From NCBI GenBank assembly GCA_947462425.1, contig CANHPI010000203.1, forward strand, positions 1-5,591: DNA of 5,591 bases. The letters run 5' to 3'. This document shows, piece by piece, positions 1-5,591 of this stretch. Below the pieces are notes generated by a model. That model was given only the letters and a program-made list of their open reading frames with translations, did no database searches and was not told the DNA's origin. The stretch's first letter is position 1, and each line of letters begins with the position of its first letter. Both the position numbers and the translations under genes were made by a program. The DNA is from Bacteroidota bacterium. Its GTDB lineage: Bacteria; Bacteroidota; Bacteroidia; B-17B0; B-17BO.

Positions 1-259
1 ATTCCCGTCCGGTTTGGTATATGACAAGAAAAATGAGGTATTTCGAACCCCTGACATTAATTTTATTATCGCTGAAATCGCCCGACACACGGGCGATTTA
101 GCTAAAATGAAAAAGGGACTTACCCCTTTTTTAAGTAGTAAGTCCCTTTCAGCGGAGAAGGAGGGATTCGAACCCTCGGTACAGTTACCCGTACGCATGT
201 TTAGCAAACATGTCCTTTCGGCCACTCAGGCACCTCTCCAACTCAAATATAAAAATTGA
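1..259 (+). CDS. C-terminal fragment of a probable large serine recombinase, reading antisense through tRNA-Ser (5' partial)
   Basis: The frame is open from the window edge (first full codon at 2) to TGA at 257-259, so the true start lies outside; the TTG at 14 is internal and not a convincing start. The first residues read FPSGLVYDKKNEVFRTPDIN and continue IIAEIARHTGDLAKMKKG. From memory this resembles the end of Bacteroidota serine recombinases (resolvase/invertase superfamily), where an 'FPxGxxYDxxNxxxRT..IN' stretch closes the protein; these enzymes integrate or invert DNA. The catalytic N-terminal domain is not in the window, so the assignment rests on this tail only. From about residue 52 the frame crosses the antisense strand of the tRNA terminator and tRNA-Ser, giving the EGFEPSVQ-type sequence typical of antisense tRNA reading, so the last ~45 residues are probably not an evolved domain. 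The gene may be an integrase next to its tRNA attachment site. Alternatively the whole frame is spurious. Confidence 0.5.
   Translation, partial: FPSGLVYDKKNEVFRTPDINFIIAEIARHTGDLAKMKKGLTPFLSSKSLSAEKEGFEPSVQLPVRMFSKHVLSATQAPLQLKYKN
75..99. terminator. Perfect 10-bp hairpin, possible bidirectional or back-up terminator
   Basis: Arms AAATCGCCCG (75-84) and CGGGCGATTT (90-99) pair perfectly around the 5-base loop ACACA. The A-start/T-end form is symmetric, so it could act on either strand, but neither side has a long T tract beyond the arm. It lies 3' of the tRNA-Ser terminator and inside the recombinase-like reading frame, where it encodes IARHTGD. It may be a second terminator for the tRNA transcript or a structured site at the end of the recombinase gene. 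Confidence 0.4.
104..149 (-). terminator. Rho-independent terminator of tRNA-Ser
   Basis: Arms 112-123 (AAAGGGACTTAC) and 138-149 (GTAAGTCCCTTT) form a perfect 12-bp stem with a 14-base loop (124-137). Read on the minus strand, the stem begins only three bases after the mature tRNA 3' end at 153. It is followed by a T-rich stretch, TTTTTCATTTT when the last T's of the arm are counted, down to 104. Strong stem plus trailing T's plus this position makes it the natural end of the tRNA transcript. On the plus strand the same bases fall inside the recombinase-like frame. Confidence 0.72.
153..239 (-). tRNA. tRNA-Ser (anticodon GCT)
   Basis: An 87-base class II tRNA that reads AGC/AGU serine codons. 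On the minus strand the acceptor arm GGAGAGG (239-233) pairs with CTTCTCC (160-154), with one G-U pair, and the discriminator is G at 153. The D arm contains the usual TGCCTGAGTGG start. The anticodon stem CATGT/ACATG (plus 196-200 and 208-212) closes the loop TTGCTAA, with anticodon GCT complementary to plus 203-205. A long variable arm with GTAC/GTAC pairing follows, as expected for serine tRNA. The T arm GAGGG-TTCGAAT-CCCTC is perfect. The 3' CCA is not encoded (the next bases are CT), which is common in this phylum. A terminator hairpin follows immediately, and the upstream 13-base region contains a TAnnTTTG element. Confidence 0.97.
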
Positions 260-275
260 GGTTACAAATGTAACG
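244..275 (-). promoter_or_regulatory. Possible promoter of tRNA-Ser
   Basis: On the minus strand TATATTTG (251-244) matches the Bacteroidota -7 consensus TAnnTTTG and ends four bases before the tRNA 5' end, so transcription would start at or just before the mature end. The -33 element is weak: TTAC (complement of 271-274) lies 19 bases upstream of the -7 element, while a better TTTG lies only 13 bases upstream. The short leader is unusual but possible for a tRNA. Confidence 0.38.
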
Positions 276-283
276 TTTTTTTT
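261..283 (+). terminator. Weak plus-strand terminator candidate after the recombinase-like frame
   Basis: GTTAC (261-265), loop AAAT and GTAAC (270-274) form a short 5-bp hairpin, followed by one G and eight T's (276-283). It begins two bases after the stop codon at 257-259 of the rightward reading frame, which is a suitable place for a terminator. The stem is short and AT-rich, and it overlaps the proposed tRNA promoter spacer on the other strand, so it may instead be chance or a protein-binding palindrome. Confidence 0.28.
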
Positions 284-367
284 AAATTATAAAAACTTAT
301 TGAAAAATAAATTTCGTGACTTACTTTATTAATTGAGGATATTTTGAAAATTAATAACAACAGTATT

Positions 368-390
368 ATTCAAATTAAAGCAGTTTGAAT
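368..390 (-). terminator. Weak inverted repeat downstream of the propeller gene, possible terminator
   Basis: ATTCAAA (368-374) and TTTGAAT (384-390) form a 7-bp AT-rich stem with a 9-base loop, starting 17 bases past the stop codon of the leftward gene at 407. On the minus strand only a loosely T-rich sequence follows (AATACTGTTG, then TTATTAATTTTC), so it is not a textbook terminator. It is the only hairpin seen between the propeller gene and the tRNA. Confidence 0.25.
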
Positions 391-406
391 TAACTACAGC
401 GTTCAT

Positions 407-2641
407 CTATTGCACAACCAACTTTTGAGTAACTAATTTTAGTTGCTTACCATCCTTAATTTGTAATTGAATAAAATATAAGCCTTTACTAAAATGGGAT
501 ACATCAATATGATTAGTTTTATTAAAAGTTGTTGTTTCAAAAACTTCATTTCCAATTACATCAAAACACTTAATTATTATTTCTGACAAACTACTATTTT
601 TAATAGTAATTGTTATTTTATCTGTTGTTGGATTTGGGAAAATAGCTACATTTTCTTCATTAAATAATTCATCAACACCAACCTGATTAACATTAGTTGA
701 ATTAAAAAATGCTAAACCTCCCGCATGATTTCCTAAAAATAAATCACGTTTTCCATCATTGGTAATATCTTCATAAAAAGGCGAGCATCGAGGCCCTTCG
801 TTAATTAAAAATAAATTTGTATCCACTCTGTTAAACGTTCCAGTTAAATTTCCATCAATATTATCATATAAGTATAAATTCCCAATTTCACTTCCAACCA
901 GCAATTTAGTTACTCCAGATTCGCTGAACATAAAAGGCATACTATAACCCGTTAAGGAGCCAATACTAGTTTGCCTAACATCAACAGCCCCAAAAAATGT
1001 AGTTTGTAATGAAAATAAAGGGTTTGTTGCCGACCCTGTATTTGAATAATACGCTATTTTACCATTTAAAGAACCAATAAGTAAATCTAACGTCCCATTT
1101 TTATTGACATCAATTAATTGAGGATAGGCAAAATTACCCACATCAATTGTTTTATAATTACTAATGTGGTTGCTAAACTGCGCGGCCATTCCATTAGGCG
1201 CTATGTTTTCAAAATAATGTAATTGCCCATTATTATCTCCGATGATTAAATCCTTATCTCCATCATTATCTAAGTCTCCAAATGTTGGTGCCATAGAGTA
1301 AATATTATATGCAGAAAGGGATTGATAATCTCTTGTAATTAATGAAAAAGATGGTGATGAAGAAGTTCCTATGTTTTTATAAAAGGCCAATTTTGATTTA
1401 TTAGTATTGATAGTATAGTAACCCAAATTACCAACAATTAAATCTTTTTTTCCATCCGAATCGGCATCAAATAAAACGGGATAGGCCCCTTCACCTAATT
1501 CGATCATATCTTCTTGTAGAAAATTCTTTTTCTGAAATACAAAATTAACCGTTGTTGTTACTGATGCATTTTTATAAAGCCAAACACTTTGATAATTTTC
1601 GGAACCACCAATAGCATTAGGACTGGCAATTAAATCCTTAAATCCATCATTATCTATATCTAAATTAAAAGTGCACGGAAATGAGTTTAATTTTATAGTT
1701 GTGGTGCTTCCCTTATTTGGGTAATTTGGGTACAATTTTGTAGTGTCACCAATATGCGCATTACTTGAATTACCTTCATTTTCAACAAAAAAAACATCAC
1801 TACAAGAAATATCTCCCAATATTAATTCAGAATCACCATCACCGTTTCTATCAAAGCACATGATGCAAGAGCCCGAATGTAAAGGTTTATTTAAGCTATC
1901 TTTTAATATATCCTGATACATTTTCATAAAAGGACATTGGTTTAAATCAACCTGACAATTACTTTCTTTAATATCACCCCAACAATCGTCAACCATATCA
2001 AATACTAAACTATCAGAATGTCCGTATAATTCTTGGCTCATGTTTTTGTGAAATTCAATTTTTACCCCAAAAACTGAATAAGATAAAATATCTAAATCTC
2101 CATCATTATCAAGATCTGCAATGCCAGGCAAAGCAACAGCATTGCAATATAAATTAGAAATACTTGGAGATCCTGTAGGATTGTAATCAGTCATTAATAA
2201 AGGTTTAACAAGATTGAATGTTAAATTTTGACCAACTGTATTATTTTTAAATACTTTAATACCACCTGTTGTATATGTGAAAATATCTGACCTTCCATCG
2301 TTATTATAATCATAAAACAAAGCCCATTCTTTAACTTCCGGAAATTGATTTTGATGATTGTAGTCATGAGTATATTTTGCCTCTCCAGCAGAACCCGCAT
2401 TTAAAAAAGTTCTTAATCTACCTCCTGAACCGCAAATCTTATCAAATGCAACAATATCCTTTTTTCCATCTAAATTCAAATCAATTTGTGTAAACGAGCT
2501 AAAATTAATTCCTCCAGCCCAAGGCATAGATAACCTTGCATTTGATTCAAAAACAGAAATAGTATCTCTGTAAACAGTGTTTTGAGAAAAAACAACTCGT
2601 ACTGAAATAGAAAAAATAAAAAAAAATCTAAAAAAACTCAT
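407..2641 (-). CDS. Secreted FG-GAP/VCBS-repeat beta-propeller protein with T9SS type A sorting domain
   Basis: A complete 744-residue protein. Residues 1-20 form a hydrophobic, Phe-rich Sec signal peptide likely cut near VFS|Q, with unusual arginines at 5 and 15. Nine acidic calcium-loop motifs of the D-x-D/N-x-D-G-x-x-D kind sit at residues 54-62, 111-119, 176-184, 264-272, 328-336, 392-400, 456-464, 511-519 and 625-633. Each is followed by hydrophobic 'DLIIG'-like strands, as in FG-GAP/VCBS (integrin-alpha-like) propellers; a tenth repeat near 571-592 has lost its acidic residues. The region at 197-280 (KNMSQELYGHSDSL, CWGD, HSGS) resembles a segment I recall as shared by many Bacteroidota VCBS proteins. 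Residues ~664-744 are a T9SS C-terminal domain: VAIFPNPTTDKITI at 665-678, GLYFIQL at 720-726 and a basic tail ending KLVVQ. The protein should pass Sec, then T9SS, and end outside the cell, possibly membrane-anchored; its ligand is unknown. ATG at 2641 is chosen because an in-frame stop lies shortly upstream and no other start codon intervenes. Confidence 0.93.
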   Translation of the reverse strand: MSFFRFFFIFSISVRVVFSQNTVYRDTISVFESNARLSMPWAGGINFSSFTQIDLNLDGKKDIVAFDKICGSGGRLRTFLNAGSAGEAKYTHDYNHQNQFPEVKEWALFYDYNNDGRSDIFTYTTGGIKVFKNNTVGQNLTFNLVKPLLMTDYNPTGSPSISNLYCNAVALPGIADLDNDGDLDILSYSVFGVKIEFHKNMSQELYGHSDSLVFDMVDDCWGDIKESNCQVDLNQCPFMKMYQDILKDSLNKPLHSGSCIMCFDRNGDGDSELILGDISCSDVFFVENEGNSSNAHIGDTTKLYPNYPNKGSTTTIKLNSFPCTFNLDIDNDGFKDLIASPNAIGGSENYQSVWLYKNASVTTTVNFVFQKKNFLQEDMIELGEGAYPVLFDADSDGKKDLIVGNLGYYTINTNKSKLAFYKNIGTSSSPSFSLITRDYQSLSAYNIYSMAPTFGDLDNDGDKDLIIGDNNGQLHYFENIAPNGMAAQFSNHISNYKTIDVGNFAYPQLIDVNKNGTLDLLIGSLNGKIAYYSNTGSATNPLFSLQTTFFGAVDVRQTSIGSLTGYSMPFMFSESGVTKLLVGSEIGNLYLYDNIDGNLTGTFNRVDTNLFLINEGPRCSPFYEDITNDGKRDLFLGNHAGGLAFFNSTNVNQVGVDELFNEENVAIFPNPTTDKITITIKNSSLSEIIIKCFDVIGNEVFETTTFNKTNHIDVSHFSKGLYFIQLQIKDGKQLKLVTQKLVVQ

Positions 2642-2646
2642 AGCGT

Positions 2647-2660
2647 CAAAAATACGTATT
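2647..2660 (-). promoter_or_regulatory. Possible -7 element of the propeller gene, overlapped by a 10-bp palindrome
   Basis: On the minus strand TATTTTTG (2654-2647) fits TAnnTTTG and ends five bases before the ATG, so a transcript from it would be nearly leaderless. No TTTG is found 17-23 bases upstream. The perfect palindrome AATACGTATT (2651-2660) overlaps it and could be an operator. A poorer TAAGGTTG match at 2748-2741 would give a ~95-base leader instead. No Shine-Dalgarno sequence is seen, which is normal in this phylum. Confidence 0.3.
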
Positions 2661-2708
2661 ATAACTTAAATAAAAATGCTAACTACTTAATTATCAATGT
2701 TAAATTAA

Positions 2709-2740
2709 TTTGCTTTATATAGTCAATAAACATATATTTG
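2709..2740 (+). promoter_or_regulatory. Bacteroidota-type promoter of secDF
   Basis: TTTG at 2709-2712 and TATATTTG at 2733-2740 are separated by 20 bases, matching the primary sigma factor consensus TTTG-N(17-23)-TAnnTTTG known for Bacteroidota. Transcription would start near 2745-2748, leaving a leader of about 25-30 bases. The leader is A/T-rich (AAGATAAAATAACAAC before the ATG) and lacks a Shine-Dalgarno sequence, as is usual in this group. Confidence 0.72.
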
Positions 2741-2773
2741 CAACCTTAATTTTTAAGATAAAATAACAACTTT

Positions 2774-5591
2774 ATGCAAAACAAAGGTGCCATTAAAATT
2801 TTCGCTATACTTTTAGCGCTTGCCTGTATTTTTTATTTATCATTTACTTGGATAACTCGTGGAGTAGAAACTGAAGCAAAAGAATATGCTGAAACTATTT
2901 CTAGCTCTGCTGGAACACAAGCAATTGCTAAAAAATATGCTAACGGAGACGCTACAAAAGAGCTATTTTACGTAGATTCTTTAAAAGAAAAGTTAGTAGA
3001 TAAATATTTAGATTCGTTGAAAAATCAACCAGTTTACGACTTACTAGTAGCAAGTTATACTTACGAAGAGTGTAAAAAACGTGAAATTAACTTAGGTTTA
3101 GATTTACGTGGTGGTATGAACGTAACTTTAGAGATTTCGGTTGCTGATATCGTTAAAAACTTATCAAACAATAATCCTGATGCGGCCTTCAATCTTTCTA
3201 TTAAAGATGCGCAAGCTAATATGGGGGTTGGAAATAATGATCCTTTTTTAACATTATTTGCTAAAAAATATAAAGCTAACGCTCCTTCTGGTCAATTAGC
3301 ACCATTATTCCAAACAATTGAATTAAAAGGGAAAATTGCTTATAATGCTACAAACGAAGAAGTAATTGCGTTTTTAAATACTAAAGTTGAAGAATCAATT
3401 TCTAACTCTGAAAAAACATTCCGTTCTCGTATTGACCGTTTTGGTGTAGCTCAACCAAATATCCAAAAATTAGGAAATACAGGTCGTATCTTAGTTGAAT
3501 TACCAGGCGTTAAAGATAAAGAACGTGTTCGTGAATTATTACAAGGAACTGCCAACTTAGAGTTTTGGGAAACTTATGATAATGGCGAATTAGGAAACTT
3601 ATTAATAGGTGCTAATGATAAATTATCAAAAGCATTGTACCCTGACTTTAATGTAAAAAAAGATTCTGCTTCAGTAAAATCTGATACCACTAAAATAACC
3701 AAAGCGCCAATTGTAAAAGCTGATTCTTCAAAACAGGAAGTTGATACCAATGCTGTTGTAGCAGTTAAAACATCATCAACTGTTCCCACATCTTTAGATT
3801 CATTTAATTACCGTTTCCCTTTAATTTACGTAGGAAATGTGCCTTGTCCGTTAAAAGCTAATGTGTCTTTTAATCAACAGACTAATCAACCAGAGCAATT
3901 TTTACCAGGACCAGTTGTGGCTCGTGCATATAGCAAAGAAGATACTGCTAAAGCAAATGCACTATTAAAAAACCCTGCCTTAAAATCATATTTCCCTAAT
4001 AAATTAAAATTTATGTGGGGATCGAAACCAGAAGAAGTTAAAAATGAAGCTGGAGAAGTTATAGGTTCTTATTATGAATTATACGCTATTAAAATAACAG
4101 ATAGAAGTGGTAAAGCTGCTATGTATGGTGATATTATTACAGATGCTCGTCCTGATTTTGACGCTCAAAGTGGTGGTCACCCATATATTAGTATGACTAT
4201 GACTGGTGAAGCTGCTACTAAATGGGCAAAATTAACAAGAGATAATGCGCCGCAAGGAGATAAAAAAGGACGTTCAATTGCAGTAGTAATGGATAACATG
4301 GTTTATTCAGCACCAACAGTAAACGGCGAAATTAAAGGTGGACAATCTCAAATTACCGGAAACTTTACAGTAGAAGAAGCAAATACATTAGCAGCAGTTT
4401 TAAGTGCTGGTAAATTACCTGCTCCTGCTCGTATTGTTGAAGAAAGCGTTGTTGGTCCTACATTAGGTCAGGAAGCTATTGATTCAGGTTTAATGAGTAC
4501 TGTCATTGCTTTACTAGTTATTTTAGTATTCATGTACATGTATTATAATAAAGCTGGAATGGTTGCTAATATTGCATTGGTTGCTAATATGTTCTTTATT
4601 ATGGGAATACTAGCATCAATGAATGCCGTTTTAACGTTACCAGGTATTGCAGGTATTGTGCTCACCATTGGTTTAGCTGTGGATGCAAACATCTTAATTT
4701 TTGAGCGTATTCGTGAGGAATTATCGCTTGGTAAATCATCAGCGCAAGCTATAAAAGAAGGTTTTAAACATGCTATGAGTTCAATTATTGACTCTAACGT
4801 TACTTTAGCAATCTTAGCAATTATCTTGATGGTATTCGGTTCTGGTCCCGTTCAAGGTTTTGCAACTACTTTATTAATTGGTATTGGAGCATCATTATTC
4901 TCGGCTATCTTAATTACTCGTGTAATTTTTGATTGGATGTTAGATCGTAAAATGCAAATACCATTTGATAATAGCGCCACTAGAAATTCATTTAAAAATG
5001 TAGCATTTAACTTTGTTGGTCGTCGTAAAATCTATTATGCTATTTCAACTACAATAATCATTTTAGGAGCTGTCATGTATTTTGTGCATGGTGGTTTAAA
5101 ATTAGGTGTTGATTTTAAAGGTGGTCGTACTTACCAAGTTCGTTTTGAAAAAGAAATGAATACAGAAGATGTAAAACAATCATTAAAAACAGCCTTTAAA
5201 GACGCATCATTAGAAGTAAAAACAGTTGGTGGAAATAACCAAATGAAAATTACGACTTCATATCGTGTAACAGATAATTCACCAACCGTTGATACAGAAG
5301 TTGAAAACGCATTAAAGGATGGATTAAGCACTTTAAAAGTGAAAAACGAGATTGTTAGCCAACAAAAAGTAGGTCCAACTATTGCAACAGATATTTTATA
5401 TGGTGCTTATGCAGCTATTTTATTCTCTTGCTTAGTAATGTTTATCTATATCGTTGTTCGATTTAAAAAATGGCAATATGGTTTAGGTGCAGTTGTGGCT
5501 TTGTTCCATGACGTATTAGTTGTATTATCATTCTATACAATTTTAGATGGTATAGTTCCTTTCTCATTAGAGATTGGTCAAGACTTTATCG
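2774..5591 (+). CDS. secDF: Fused protein translocase subunit SecDF (3' partial)
   Basis: Reading from ATG at 2774, 939 residues are open with no stop or frameshift; the window ends before the C-terminus. SecDF is an inner-membrane RND-type partner of SecYEG that uses the proton gradient to pull exported proteins out on the periplasmic side. Membrane segment 1 is at ~6-24. The SecD motif LGLDLRGG is at 107-114, and the periplasmic base/head region spans ~115-555 with FRSRIDRFGVAQPNI at 216-230. VVGPT (559-563) precedes membrane segments at ~572-591, 595-614, 620-643, 676-690 and 696-719. Segment 4 carries LPGIAGIVLTIGLAVDANI (622-640), where Asp637 matches the proton-path Asp of SecD (Asp519 in E. 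coli). The SecF half starts near 740 with a segment at 755-771, LGVDFKGG (777-784), KVGPT (865-869), segments at ~878-896 and 901-920, and the ALFHD motif (Asp913). The later SecF motif (usually GYSxNDTxVVFDRIRE) is beyond the edge. A low-complexity insert occupies 295-343. Many Arg codons are CGT, suggesting good expression. Confidence 0.97.
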   Translation, partial: MQNKGAIKIFAILLALACIFYLSFTWITRGVETEAKEYAETISSSAGTQAIAKKYANGDATKELFYVDSLKEKLVDKYLDSLKNQPVYDLLVASYTYEECKKREINLGLDLRGGMNVTLEISVADIVKNLSNNNPDAAFNLSIKDAQANMGVGNNDPFLTLFAKKYKANAPSGQLAPLFQTIELKGKIAYNATNEEVIAFLNTKVEESISNSEKTFRSRIDRFGVAQPNIQKLGNTGRILVELPGVKDKERVRELLQGTANLEFWETYDNGELGNLLIGANDKLSKALYPDFNVKKDSASVKSDTTKITKAPIVKADSSKQEVDTNAVVAVKTSSTVPTSLDSFNYRFPLIYVGNVPCPLKANVSFNQQTNQPEQFLPGPVVARAYSKEDTAKANALLKNPALKSYFPNKLKFMWGSKPEEVKNEAGEVIGSYYELYAIKITDRSGKAAMYGDIITDARPDFDAQSGGHPYISMTMTGEAATKWAKLTRDNAPQGDKKGRSIAVVMDNMVYSAPTVNGEIKGGQSQITGNFTVEEANTLAAVLSAGKLPAPARIVEESVVGPTLGQEAIDSGLMSTVIALLVILVFMYMYYNKAGMVANIALVANMFFIMGILASMNAVLTLPGIAGIVLTIGLAVDANILIFERIREELSLGKSSAQAIKEGFKHAMSSIIDSNVTLAILAIILMVFGSGPVQGFATTLLIGIGASLFSAILITRVIFDWMLDRKMQIPFDNSATRNSFKNVAFNFVGRRKIYYAISTTIIILGAVMYFVHGGLKLGVDFKGGRTYQVRFEKEMNTEDVKQSLKTAFKDASLEVKTVGGNNQMKITTSYRVTDNSPTVDTEVENALKDGLSTLKVKNEIVSQQKVGPTIATDILYGAYAAILFSCLVMFIYIVVRFKKWQYGLGAVVALFHDVLVVLSFYTILDGIVPFSLEIGQDFI

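Noticed and set aside
1..16. ATTCCCGTCCGGTTTG resembling the 3' end of a tRNA on the plus strand
   Set aside because: The rest of the tRNA would be outside the window, the implied acceptor arm (AAACCGG) is atypical, and the bases fit the recombinase-like codons FPSGL better.
29..57. Possible degenerate second tRNA on the minus strand, seen as a GGGGTTCGAAA T-loop-like stretch
   Set aside because: The T stem has a mismatch and a G-T closing pair, and no anticodon or acceptor arm can be built around it. Kept only as a repeat observation.
3574..3789. 71-codon open frame on the minus strand
   Set aside because: It lies wholly inside the well-supported secDF frame, has no recognisable domain, and is a reverse-strand shadow of the low-complexity insert.
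5131..5331. 66-codon open frame on the minus strand
   Set aside because: It is opposite the SecF periplasmic region of secDF and shows no promoter or family resemblance; it is a shadow.
407..5591. CRISPR array, insertion sequence ends or a defence cassette
   Set aside because: No regularly spaced repeats, terminal inverted repeats, or nuclease or toxin-like frames were found; the span is two ordinary genes and a short promoter region.

Overview
The window looks like a chromosomal segment of an AT-rich member of the Bacteroidota, probably Flavobacteriia-like. Three things point there: a surface protein with a C-terminal type IX secretion (T9SS) sorting domain, a SecD and SecF fused into one protein, and promoter elements of the TTTG / TAnnTTTG type. 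No species can be named from this sequence alone.

Layout from left to right. Positions 1-259 (+) hold the last part of an open reading frame that enters from outside the window. Its first ~35 residues resemble the C-terminal end of Bacteroidota large serine recombinases, and the rest reads antisense through a tRNA gene. Positions 153-239 (-) are a complete tRNA-Ser (GCT), followed on its own strand by a strong 12-bp terminator hairpin (about 104-149) and a second perfect hairpin (75-99). Positions 240-406 are non-coding and AT-rich; they hold a probable tRNA promoter and a weak inverted repeat downstream of the next gene. Positions 407-2641 (-) encode a complete 744-residue secreted FG-GAP/VCBS beta-propeller protein with signal peptide, nine calcium-loop motifs and a T9SS sorting tail. 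Positions 2642-2773 are a divergent promoter region with a near-consensus Bacteroidota promoter for the rightward gene. Positions 2774-5591 (+) encode the first 939 residues of a fused SecDF translocase subunit; the frame is open throughout and is cut by the window end inside the SecF half.

How they relate. The propeller protein must cross the inner membrane by Sec before T9SS moves it over the outer membrane, and SecDF drives the late, proton-motive-force-dependent stage of Sec export. The two are therefore functionally compatible neighbours, but their divergent arrangement is not evidence of a dedicated pathway.

The most noteworthy spot is the left edge. A probable recombinase gene abuts the 3' end of tRNA-Ser and has no stop before running through it antisense. 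This is the layout expected at one end of an integrative element inserted at a tRNA gene, with the element body lying to the left of the window. Nothing else here amounts to an undescribed system.
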